Source: Anarhynchus alexandrinus | Taxonomy: Eukaryota; Chordata; Aves; Charadriiformes; Charadriidae | Length of the DNA: 64,000 nt | Direction: 5' to 3' | NCBI GenBank assembly: GCA_008711295.1 | Contig: VUYV01000044.1 | Span: forward strand, 1,059,201-1,123,200 | Shown here: piece by piece, positions 38,755 through 50,700 of the stretch | Layout of the letters: each line of letters opens with the position of its first letter | Numbering within the stretch: position 1 is the stretch's first letter | The notes under the pieces: model-generated | Database searches by the model: none | What the model was told of the DNA's origin: nothing | Seen by the model: the letters and a program-made list of their open reading frames with translations, nothing else | Position numbers and translations under genes: made by a program

Positions 38755-39360
38755 GAGTTATTTCTGATGATACTAGTTATAGTGTTGCATGTGTACACCC
38801 GAGGAAAGCAGAAATAGGCCCCACTGGGGCACTGCAGCATCAATAGTGCCAGTGGAGCAAGCGCATCTGTATACACAGACACTGCCATTTTCACAAATTC
38901 TCAGACAGCCTTAATTTTCCGAAGTGCTGAAGACTCAAACCTGCAGATAGGAGAAGCAGAGCTATAAATAGTCAGCACAACAGAAAACCCTGTATCATTA
39001 AAAACCTGTTCAAAGAAGCAACTGTGATTCATATTATACACCTGCTGTGGCTTCGCTTTTAAGTCTAAATCAAGTCAAGATAAGAATAGGTTACTCACGT
39101 GAAGAGGAAGATTTATTTTTTTTTAATAACAAGTATTAAAGAAAAGTCTAAAAAGTTACCATTCAGCTAATATTATTAATGTGCACACCAGAAGCAACAG
39201 CTTGATGTCAGACAAAACATGCTGCTTGAAGGGACAGAAGCTTAAAAGTTAGCACCACGTTAAGAAATCCATACATTACAAAAACAGTTCACTGTGATAC
39301 AAATCCCAGCTACACCATAAACTTGGGACTTTTAGCCAAAAGTTACTTAATATAAGTCAA
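38755..39360. other. Non-coding spacer
   Basis: AT-rich unique sequence with a T-run at 39114-39124. No gene or repeat family is recognised. Confidence 0.4.
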
Positions 39361-40362
39361 CAGCTCGATGTCCAAGTGGAAACCAGTGACAAGTAGTGTT
39401 CCTCAGGGGTTGGTACTGGGACCAATACTGTTTAACATCTTTGTGGCAACATGGAGAGTGGCATGGAGCACACCCTCATCAAGGTTGCCAATGACACCCA
39501 GCTGTGTGGAACGGTCAAGACACTAGAGGAAAAGGATGCCATCCAGAGGGACCTGGACAGGCTGGAGAGGTGGGCCTGTGCAAACCTCATTGAGTTTAAC
39601 CAGGCGAAGTACAAGGTCCTGCATGTGGGTCAGGGCAATCCCAAGCACAAATACAAGCTGGGCAGAGAATAGATCAAGAGCAGGCCTGAGGAGAAGGAAT
39701 TGGTGGTGTTGGTGGATGAGAAGCTCAACATGAGCCAGCAATGTGCACTCACAGCCTAGAAAGCCAACTGCATCCTGGGCTGCATCAGAAGTGTGCCAGC
39801 AGGTCAAGGGAGGTAATTCCGCCCCTCTACTCCACTCTTGTGAGACCCCCACCTGGAGTGCTGCATCCAGCTCTGGGGCCCTCAACATTAGAAGGACGTA
39901 GACCTCTTGGAGTGGGACCAGGAGGGCCACACAAATGATCAGAGGGCTGGAGCACTTCTCCTATAAGGACAGGCTGAGAGTGTTGGAGCTGTTCAGCCTG
40001 GAGAAGAGCAGGCTCCAGGGAGACCTTATAGTGGCCTTCCAGTATCTGAAGGGGGCCTACAAGAAAGCTGGAGAGGGACTTTTTACAAGGGCACGTACTG
40101 ATTGGATGAGGGGTAATGGCTTCAAACTGAAAGAGGGTAGATTTAGATTACGTATTAGGAAGAAATTTTTCACTCTGAGGGTGGTGAGGCACTGTAACAA
40201 ATTGCCCAGAGAAGCTGTGGCTGCCCCGTCCCTGGAAGTGTTCAAGGCCAGACTGGATGGGACTTTGAGCAACCTGGTCTAGTGGAAGGTGTCCCTGCCC
40301 ATGGCAGGGGGTTGGAACTAGATGATCTTCCCTTCCAACCTAAACCATTCTATGATTCTATA
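39361..40362 (+). mobile_element. CR1 LINE 3' half: reverse transcriptase C-terminus and 3' end
   Basis: A 5'-truncated CR1 on the plus strand. Landmarks are [18 protein letters not shown] (about 39391-39444), then the catalytic-motif region (39484-39498) where the family's FADD reads VAND, IQRDLDRLERWACANLIEFN, VLVDEKLNMS, and in a shifted frame MIRGLEHFSYKDRLRVLELF, SLEKSRLQGDLIVAFQYLKG, GNGFKLKEGRFRLRIRKKFF and SLEVFKARLDGTLSNLV, ending at 40282. The 3' UTR follows (GGTTGGAACTAGATGATCTT) and the element ends in the signature ATTCTATGATTCTATA at 40362. Stops (for example at 39670) and frameshifts near 39800-39930 show it is dead. Confidence 0.96.
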
Positions 40363-43005
40363 AATGATTTTTTAAACAAGTTGGACTACATATAAATCTC
40401 TTAATTTTAGTCACTCTACTGTCTATTACAACAGACATGAAATGTGAGCATTGTTTTTTTCCTGAAAAAAGGTGCAACTACAGACAGCGAATACAGTTAT
40501 TTAACTACTTTCTACTCGAAAGTGATACTTTGCAGTTAAGTCCATTATGCACTTGATAGAGAATGTCAAGACCACTTTTTCTGAAAGAGTACTGAGAGCT
40601 TTTGCCATGAAAAATAGACATTCTCAGATACATATTGCATTATTTTATAGATGGTAAGTTCGCCTTTAAGCTCCTGGCTAGTGCAAATCTTTTAATATCT
40701 TTTAAAAAAAATATTGGAACCAAGCCATAGCAACCTCTTCACACTTCAAGCTGTTCACGTATCCTATTTCATGGCTCATTCAAAAGGAAGATTAGAAGGA
40801 CTTTTTCCATTTCATATATTAAATGATTTAATTCACAAGGGATTCGTGTCAACGTAAGTATCCAAAAATAGCATGCTTCCTGTATAAATCGTATTTTTTC
40901 ATCCCGATTAAGCCATGTTGCACCTGCACAGTCATCCACTGCCACTGCTGCTCTGTTGTTTCAAAGCATAAACCCTACAAGTAGGGAACTACTCAGCCTG
41001 GATCTTTAAACTCAACTCCTGTTTTCTAATAAAATAAGAAATACATGATTCACTCATTTTATTATGTCATTATTAATAATGTGTCCACAGAAAGAAGAAA
41101 AACCTCAGAAAAATACTAATTCATGAAGAAGTTGGATCGTAAAATAACCCAAAGTATTTGCAGTTGTGTTCTTCCGGTAAGGACCGAAATAAATGTCTAC
41201 CACGTCTTCTATAGAAAGCAGAAGTGAAGACTAACAAAAGTTTCAGGGGAAAAAAATATTATGTAAAATTTCGTTGAGCTTTGCTGGAATTTGTCCTGTC
41301 CTATTGACAAACACCAAAGACCCTAAATAAGTAAGATCCCTGACATCCACTTTGTCTCCCAAAAGCAGCTCTTTCCAGAGTGTATGCCCACAGCATTATA
41401 CTGATAAATTTGTTACCTCTTGTGTCTTAACAAGATCACAAGTTGAATCAGCATAACTGAAAACCCTAAGTAATTAATGTGCTAAGTAACTTTCCTCAGC
41501 AATCAAAGGAAGATGTAAACAGTTTACAGCCAAATTCCAGTTTCTACACTACTTGTACTCTTGGTTTTATTATGTGTACTTACAGCTTTTTATGAGCAAT
41601 ATAGTAAACTGTACCCAGTTATTTTCTCACAGTATTACAAAATATATAATACATTGATTAGCCCATAAATCCCATTGACAATTTTTGTCCAGCAGTAATA
41701 TATTTCACTATTTACACAGCTGTTACTATAGTAAATCATTGCAGGAGGCAAACACAAGAAACATTAGGTTCAGAGAGTCTGATGCTGAATTGTCCCAAGA
41801 GAAAAGCAAAGAACAAACCTGTGCTTCCTGAGACTCACCATTCCCTCATCAGCAAGCACGTAGCGACACGTGTATTTCATCCTCCTACAGTGCTTGTTAT
41901 AATAGAGGATGACAACTTACTAGTTGTCACCTAGGGGGTTTTTTTGTTGGTTTTTGTTTGGTTGGTTTTGTTGGGGTTTTGTTTTTTTTTTTTTTGCTCA
42001 ACAGCAAAGATGTTTTAGGAGGAGCTAAGTGATACGTCTGCTTGGTTGGTACAATGTGCTACGTCTGATTGGGTTGATGTGTTCAGATGGCAATGCAGTG
42101 CAGTAATATGCTAGTTTCAGAAATGCAAGCACAATGAGTATGCTAATTCATTACCAAACACAATTAATGAACCCTGAATCTGAGCAGGGCTAATTAATCC
42201 AACTGCAAACTTTTCCACAGCTGATGACTCGGTGCTCATAATTTTCCCTACAGAGACAAAGGGAAGGGGAGGATTGAGCTGGGACTTCTGAAAAGTTGCT
42301 GAGAACTTAGAACTGTTGCTGAAGTCAGTGTCTTTGCCATGTAGAAAAGGCTGCATAAGAGTAAACTAACTCCAGCTGAGCAGCCTTCCACCCTTCAAAG
42401 CAGCAGCAACAAAAATGCACAAAGGATACTTTTGACTTGTATCTTTGTCTCAGTTCATCACTTGTGAAGAGCAACTACAACCTTTTCCGTTCAAAAAGCG
42501 TAACTAACTATAATGTTTTCTGTTGCACTAGGAAAATTATTAATTCTTGTGAAGTATTCGGATACTATTTGATGGGAATGATGAAAAATTTCTACTGTAT
42601 CTGTATTAAGTAACCTGCTCAGACTGTATGCAGTAATTTCTATACTGGTACTTCTCAACTCTCCAGTGCTGGATTCTGCAACACTGCAAGGGAACTGTTC
42701 TAACACATGAGTAGCAAGGCTCACTAAAATAAAACTTTTAGCGCACTCTACCCCAAAGTGCTTAAAGTCCTATGAATAAAGCAAGAATCTCATTTTTAGC
42801 AGTGATGCCGGCAAACAGAACTGATACTGCTTGAAAACATATTCTGCACTGACTCTCATATCACGTTTGCTTTCTGGAACATTGAAAACTCACCAGTTTT
42901 AGAAATGCATTTCATTTTAAAATTACCAGGTATGATGTAGGTCACAGTATTTTAAGCATAAACAGTCTGAGAAACTGATTTTCCATTGTCTTGCCCTGTG
43001 TCACC
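40363..43005. other. Non-coding region with a hairpin and a G/T-rich tract
   Basis: No gene is recognised. A perfect 8-bp hairpin (TGACAACT TACT AGTTGTCA) lies at 41910-41929, directly followed by a G/T-rich low-complexity tract (41935-41995) ending in a run of T's. Frames at 42117-42356 and 42491-42724 have no recognisable features. Confidence 0.45.
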
Positions 43006-43150
43006 TACACCTTTAAATTTCTTGGAGCAGGGAGCAGCTTACAATCAGTGTTTGTTACACAGAGCAATAATGTGCCCAAGAGAAGAGGGCTGAAAGTTTT
43101 ACACCTTGACAGTGAAAATACTATTTCATTAATTTGATAATAAAAGTACA
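43006..43150 (+). repeat. Probable ancient amniote SINE/LINE 3' tail
   Basis: CTTTAAATTTCTTGGAGCAG, then GTGTTTGTTACACAGAGCAA, then TAATGTGCCC and a terminal AATTTGATAATAAAAGTA resemble a tail seen in old amniote retroposons (AAGCTCTTTGGGGCAGGGAC ... TTTGTACAGCGCCTAGCACAATGGGG ... AATAATAAATAA). It is strongly diverged. Family assignment is by recall only. Confidence 0.4.
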
Positions 43151-46100
43151 GTTGCATTAACGTCAGAATAGAGTTTAAGTCCAACAGTAAGTACCTATTG
43201 CATGATGATGAGGTAAACACCGTAAGTAAATTATGATCTCTTCCATATCCTGAGAGAACTTGGCTTGGTACAAGAAGCAATTTATTTTATAGTCATAAGC
43301 AAAGAAGCCCTGGCTATCACTCACTTATTTTAAAATTTATGAGTCTTTAGAAACCTGAGTAGCTTTTGCATAGATTCACAAAGCATTTTGAGTTTCTGCA
43401 CACTTTGCAAATAGGGTTAGCATGAAGTAAATCACATTGCTATAGCTCTGGATTCCAAATTTCAAATCAAAAAGAGATTTAAAAGGTAACACGCAAAACT
43501 GTCCAGCAGAAAACAATCAAGTAGCAGAGGTCAGCCTTCATCCCTCACAAGATAACATTTTGGAAATAGAGAAGAGCAGACAGGTAGAGAAACCCCCCTG
43601 CTTTCTCAGAAATATGATAAAACTGAATGCATTTGTTTACAGTTAGTCATAGATTCTCACAAACCTGTTGAGCTGCATTTTTACAGGGCAATTATAAATC
43701 TTTTATCTTCCTTTCTCCTAGGACATTCTCAAGGCTATCATTAGTCCCTCAGCATCACAAGAAAAGCTAAAATACCTCAGAGGATCAAGAATCCAACTCA
43801 GAGTTAAAATGACACAATGTTTGTAGTTTTCTCAATGCACAGCTATGGTATCATTTCAGCATCAAGAGGGACGACATTGTAAACTGGCAAGATTAATATA
43901 ACGCCCTACTTTTTACAGATTTGATGGCTTTATTTGCAAAATCCAAGTTTCCCTGAAGTTTTCCTTGAATTACTCCTGAAATGGAGTATCAGACAGCTCA
44001 TTTGTGTGCTACGTTATAACTCATGAAGAGAGTACATGAGCTTTGCCACTGTTTTCTCAGTTTTTATTATGTGTAGACTCTTCAGCCCAGGGTCAAAAGG
44101 CTTATTACTCTTATTACGGAGCTCCAGAGTAGCACCATTAGCACTGAACCATACTGCAGTATCTGAAAGGGTAACGGCAAACAAAATCAGGTCGCTATGC
44201 ATATTTTCTTTCTTTCCCCATGATGCGTATTCTTAACTTACACACATAACTCATGTCTAAATTCAGGGATAAGCGTGGCTTTCCAAGTAGATCTTCCTCC
44301 TACAATAGACATTATTTCCAAACCTTTCAGTATAGAAACTTAAGTATATGGACATGGTATCTGAATTACAACGTTTAGAATACTTTCTAAGTAGTACATT
44401 TAGTCTTAAGCCTTGATATTCTATATTCCCTACAACTGTACACGTAATGAGAATTAGAAAACAAAAGATGTACAAACTTCACATCAGGAGAAACACTCAC
44501 TTCAGGAATAAAGAATAAGTATTTTGTGTGGAATTTCAAAATTACCATAAATTATCAAATCCATTTCCAAATCACCCCGAGGAATACAGTGCATAACATG
44601 CACGCATCCTTTGACTCAGCAGTGTATGTTGAAGAAAATAATTCAGAAGTGAAAAACTAAGAAGAGTTGCCATTTTTCCTTTTTGATATTTTATTTCCAA
44701 GTAACACTGTCTGGTTATCCCTGTATCTCAGACATCTCCAAATAAAAGCAAATATTGCACATGATCCACGATAGCTAAGATTGTAGATAAGACCAGTGAT
44801 GTGTGGTACAAACGGAAACTGCAGCTAGTCTAGGACAAGATGAAAAAGGATAGTCTTAGATTAATAACTGTTTTGGGGAAAGGGAAACACATAGCTGAGA
44901 AAATCTATTGTACACAAGAGGAGGCAGCTACGTCATTCCAGCAGAAAACAACAAGAACTGTTCCTAATGATATTTTAGAATTGGATACAAACAAAAGTGT
45001 TGTTAACTAAGTTTTAGTTTGTATTCTTAAGATACAGAAATTAAACAGTTAACAGCTTAAAAAATTAAACAGTTCATAATAAAACCAAAGTTTCCTGTGA
45101 TCTTTACTCTCCAACAATATTCTTTGTCACAGGATAAGGCGAGATCTGAAGACAACAACTATTAACATTCGAAGAGTGTTAATGCAATTAAGTTCAGTTC
45201 TAAACCTCCTCTTGTTTCATGAGTCTTTAGAGAGCTTCTTTCTTTTGCATCTTTGAAGATGTATAAAAAGATGCTTTTGTATTAAAGTGGAATTTTCCAT
45301 CTAAGGTTTCAGGCTCTACTTCCAAAAGTCACGGAAGACACAGCACAGACTGATCAGGATTCAAGCCTGTCGTACGCTGATCACAACTAGTATCAATTCG
45401 TAAACTAAAAGGAATTTTGATAAGAAAGCTGAATACAAATGCATTTAATAATGGAGACTAGAGAGAGTACTACGTAAAAGCTGTATTTAAAATATTTAAA
45501 TGCAAAAGAAGGTCAAATGCATTTGAAATGTATTAAGTGGGTATTCTAGCACTTTGCTTAGCCAAAACGCAAACTATTTCTTGTCATTCCTTTCCTACCA
45601 CCCTTTAAGTAGCTTTCTTCAGGCATGTGATAGGGCAGAAAACACCAGGTCTGACATTATCTTCTTTCTAAGGCACCACAGACTGTTGCTATAGGGGATT
45701 TTAAACACTAAAACTTCAAAAAGATATCATAAGAACAAGTTTTCCATGTGATTAACTTAAACACACAAACTTCCCTATTTAAACCTGTTGTGCACCTCTT
45801 TCACAGTGATCACGTGTAACCAGAAAATTACATTCTTCCACAATGATCTGTCCTTCTTGACTTTGAGGCAAACCTTTGAACACTTCACTTTTCACTCCTT
45901 CATGTGTGCAGAAGCTTTACACTGTAGTACAAGCATTATTAGTATTTCACTTTTTCCTCACTTCTTGATAGTTACTACAGGATGCCAAAATAAACTTAGC
46001 CAGAATATCATTCAATTATTAGTCAGTTTTAATATTCTTTCATGGGTACTTGTCTGCGAAGTCTCTTCCATCCCAGATAAAATTTTTACTTACAAGCAGC

Positions 46101-47611
46101 CATTAAGAATTGCACATCTTTAAAAGCAAAAGGCCTGTTTTCATTAAATTTTTGGCACGAGAACAGCTATCATGAACTTCTTTCCCCAGTGCCACATTTA
46201 CATAAGCGATGCAGACCTCTTAAGTTATCAACGTTCCAGCTCAACAACACAGTGTCCTTGCAATTAATAAACCTACTTCTACTAGAGAGACGTATCTCTG
46301 TTATCAAGGTGTTATTATGCCAAACTATCTACAGTTTGACTGGGAAAGTGTTTATGAAGAAATCTTTACCAAGTCAGTACATTAAAAATATGGATTCTGA
46401 TACAAGGGATTTGCAGGTAAGTATTTAGCAGAATAGTTGGATAAAATGGGGGGAAATTTGTAAGATATATACAGAAGTAAACACTATCTACAAGAAGATT
46501 TTTTTCTGGCACTTTTTATGTATGAATTTTTTTGGCTAAGTTTTACTTAACATTCAGTTCCTCATAATTTCATTCTAAATGCTATTCCCAGTTCCACTTA
46601 ATGAGGCAGAGATAAAAGGATGACAAATTTGAGGATGCACATTAGAATGTTTAGATTTGTTTACTATGATTCATTAATATCTTGTCTACAAGCAGAGTAA
46701 ATTCCAAGTTTAGTCTCTTCTTCCTTTAGCTGAGAAGTTTCAATTTCAGACTGTGGCATCACCGACATCAGAAATATTTCAGGTATTCTGCAAGCTGTGT
46801 AGTAACACTAACAGCTGCATGAGAGCATGCAGCCTTAAGACATATCACCTGTCCAAGATCATGTTGCTCAAAATTTGACTATATTGCATCTCAGCTATCA
46901 GTACTGCAGATCTTCTTGCTCACGAACAGGACATGCTCTCATCTTAAGTGAAGGTGTAAACATTTTCCCTTTTCATCCAAGATTCTTGTCTGTGTTGTTT
47001 CTAAGGGTAACTTTTTATCATGTTTTTTATGATTTCATAAAATTTATCCTCCATTTCCTCTAGGAAAAGACAAATGTGGACTGAAGATTTATATTGCATA
47101 CAGAAAATACACAGATCACTGAAACACTTAGACTGTGTACCCAAAGCATGCCAGAAGTATCAAAAACTTAAGCTTCTGCTGATGCTGAACAACCACTGAT
47201 TTCTAGCACAACTGTACCAAGTGGCATGAGAAAGCCAATTAGTTGTATTACTAAAAGACAAGAAGCTTAAAAATTATTAAACAGTTAATCAAGTATTAGA
47301 AAGCATGCTCAAACATGGCAGTAATTTAGAACTTAACTTACTCAGGCAAGTCCTACCTAGCTCAGCAAGATAAAGAATAGTATAGGTGATCAAATTTCAG
47401 GACTGCATTCCTAATGAGCATCCTGCTGCATAGAATCTTGAGGGCAGAGATTGTTTAAGGCTTTTAGTTAGGTTTTTTTGAGTGTTGCAGTATAGTGTAT
47501 TAAAATGTATACATATATATGCTTATATTTCTATTTAAATACATATATGCATACCTTTTTCCTATACATGTGTGTATATATAAATAAAAACCACGCACAC
47601 ACAAATCTTCA
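43151..47611. other. Non-coding AT-rich region
   Basis: No supportable gene. The longest frame, 45788-46123 plus (111 codons), has no domain. A (TA)n/(TG)n-like low-complexity stretch begins at about 47505 and runs up to the next CR1. Confidence 0.4.
47505..47600. repeat. TA/TG-rich low-complexity tract
   Basis: Alternating purine-pyrimidine runs (TATACATATATATG, ATACATATATGCATAC, ACATGTGTGTATATATA, CACGCACACACA) form an interrupted microsatellite immediately upstream of a CR1 3' end. Confidence 0.75.
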
Positions 47612-47733
47612 CCCTTGGAGATTTTCAAGACCAGACTGGAAGAGCCCCAAGTAAAGCTCATAGCTGATCCTGCTTTGAGCAGGGGGCTTGACTAGACGTC
47701 CTGAGGTTCCTTGTAACCAGAATTTTCTTATGA
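47612..47733 (+). mobile_element. CR1 LINE 3' end, short and diverged
   Basis: Matches the final part of CR1: CACCCTTGGAGATTTTCAAG, ACCAGACTGGA, ATCCTGCTTTGAGCAGGGGG, CTTGACTAGACGTCCTGAGG, then a decayed end signature TTCTTATGATTCATA. It is more diverged than the copies at 11650 and 39361. Confidence 0.85.
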
Positions 47734-50700
47734 TTCATATATAAATATCATCCTGCTTAAAGACATTTTCAAGTTCAAAATGTATTTAGAATAATCAGAG
47801 CTGTAGCAGCTGCAAAATGCACAGACTATCATTAGTATCTGATGATGATACTATTTGATGATAGTATTGACTATGATCAAATAATCAAATGTGAAAACTA
47901 TTATATTCATTATGAACAGGTGTATTTCTCATAACTCAAGCTAGTCAAAACAGCACAAAGAACAACACATGACTTCACACTTGCTAAAAAAACCCCTGAT
48001 TTTAAAAAACTTACTCTGCTGTATGTTAACAAAGGGGAAGAATAAAAGAAACAGAATGCCTATATATTATCTGTGATTAGAATAACTAGCATTTGTTATC
48101 ATTTACATAGTTACCAACTAAGCAAATTTCATTTTTGCTCATGTGAAAGACAAATGATAATAAGTACTATTATTGTTACTGGTATTATCTATTCCAGATA
48201 ATGAACTTCCCAAATCTTTCTGCCCACCCAAAAAAGGATAATTTGGACAAAATAACTTCAGGAATCCAGTATTAAGAAGTGTGAGGACACATTGCTTACA
48301 CCATATTAGCCCTCTTCTTTAGACGTCCAAGCTATGATACTGCATTCAGTGTATAGGAAATGGGATAAAGGCAGGTTTCTCCATAAAGCAATTCAGGCCC
48401 ACTAGTTTAGGAGACAAATTTAAACAGAGGAAAAAGCATCATTCCAGCCTGGATATCTAAATTTACCTGATGCAACTTTTACAACAAGAATATTCTTTGT
48501 GAAGTAATCGTGCAGTCTGTGATCTGAATACCTAATAAATTGCTTAGATACCATTATTAACTCTTACTGTGTTATTTTTGTTTTGTCAATGTCAGAATTC
48601 CACACCCTTACATTTTACCATAATCATTTATTCCCATAGGCATTGATAGACAATAAAGTTACCGAGTAGAGCATGTTGTTGTCGCATTTAAAACCAAGGT
48701 TCTTTGACGGTGCAAGCATCTTGATATTTGCAGCTGTTTATTTCTGACAGCTTGCTAAAACACTAAAGCAGAATATTATTTCACAATTCTCCCTCACCAA
48801 CAGACTTACTATCTGACAGGAACATTTTAAAGACTTTCCAACACTTTTTGAGTGGTAGAGTGCCTGACTCCCTTTTGAAATAAACCTTAGCAAATGGCTT
48901 CCAGGTTAAATGTCACCACATGCTTTATTTTCTCAGTCAAGCTTTACAGGAAACAAGTATGTACCATTTTTGGTAGAGATGATTAAATCAGGCAAGAAGT
49001 TACCCGAAATGATTACTGGTGAACTGAACCATGAACCCTTCACATACACTGATAAGCAGTTTAGACACATGGATAGTTTCATTAAGTATGAACTGCAACA
49101 AGCCTTTTGCCCAATGCGATCATACCATAAACGCCAGCTAAATTATGTCACAAGAACAGTCCTATCTAAAAAGAGAAAACTTACTTTGCAATGGTAATTA
49201 CAAGCAAAACAATGAGGTTAATTGCCTAACCAATATAGTCAAGCAAATCAATAAGGGTATGTTAAAAAGGGTACAAAACACTGTCAGCCTCCTTAAAAAA
49301 ACAGCTTTCTGGTCAGGGGTTGCTGACTGCTGTACTTTCTCATACTCTGTACTCCCCATCTGCCACATATATATTCTTATTAACAATCATGATAAAAGCC
49401 ATGGATAATTTTAAAGAGAAGTAAATCCAGCCTTGACCTCTGAAGTCCATGACAAGATCATCAAGAAATAGGAACAGTAGGTTAACAGTCCACAAAGTTT
49501 AGAAAACACTGGTCAAATACAGAGTGCTGCCAAGCATAAGAAACTTCACTGAGGAAGTGTACCGAGGTTAGAGATTGAGTAGACACTGAGAAAGGTGCTG
49601 CAGCAGGTATACATCAATTCTAAGTTTTCAGTCTACATTGCAGCTTTGTCTTCCTGGATTACTGTGGTAGTTGAGGATTATACCGCCAGTTTAGTCAAGA
49701 AGCAACATAGTAACTCAGAATACTGGAGAGCTTGAGTTTACCATGTACCAAGAGTTCAGAATGAGACTTTTCAGACAGAGATTAAGTTCTTGAATTCTTG
49801 TTGTCTATTTTGTGGTAGCAGCTGAAGGCAAAAAAGAGCAAGAGAGCTCACAGTTCTTACACTCCAGCTATTAAAAGGGGAATATTTTACTCTGAGCTCC
49901 TCATACACCAAAGAAATGGACTCAAAGCGCAACACATGAGAAATGCCCTCTCATTCACAGGGTTCTTTCCATCAGTTACTGTTTAGTCACCTTGCATACC
50001 TCAACAGTATTAAAGAACTTGCTGCTGATTCATCACTCAGGAAGGGAGTATGCTGAAATGGCTTGGCAGATGTGTAGATAGGCAGAGACATGGATCTTGA
50101 CTTCCGTCCCACAACTCACAGAATGCACAACAGTCCCTGAAAGAGGTGAAACCTCTTCTACTAAGCATGGGAAGAAAGGCAAAAAAATATTCTAAAAAAT
50201 ATTCCAAAGTATAAATGTATATATAGATATACATACACACATGTACACTCCCCCAAACACACATTTATCTTTGTTCACATAAGCACATAAGTGTGTGGGT
50301 CTATACATATATAGCGTCCTGATTTGAGGTTAAGGAGAGCATCTGTCTTTTGTTTAGTGGCCAGCCCAACATAAACGACAACATATAGACAGAGTAAAAA
50401 ATGAAACAAGGCTTACATCTTTTGCATACTTTATTTTCTTGGAGTTCAGAAAACTGGTTTCTATTGTGGATTAAGATTCTTGTACATTTTACTGACTACA
50501 GCATAGGACCATTGTAAACTTTGTGAAGCAGATTTACCATGCCCTTGAGTAATCACAGGAAATTCAAATTCAAGCAAGCTGTTAGAATTGTGTATTCATT
50601 CAGCAATATTTTTTTTTCAGTTTGACAGCCTACACTGACATCAATCTCAAAAAGTATTGCTTTGAATTATAAATACCCAGATCTCCTCTACTTCTGTAGC

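Noticed and set aside
45788..46123. 111-codon plus-strand frame
   Set aside because: No domain or signal peptide, a non-ATG start, and length within the chance range.
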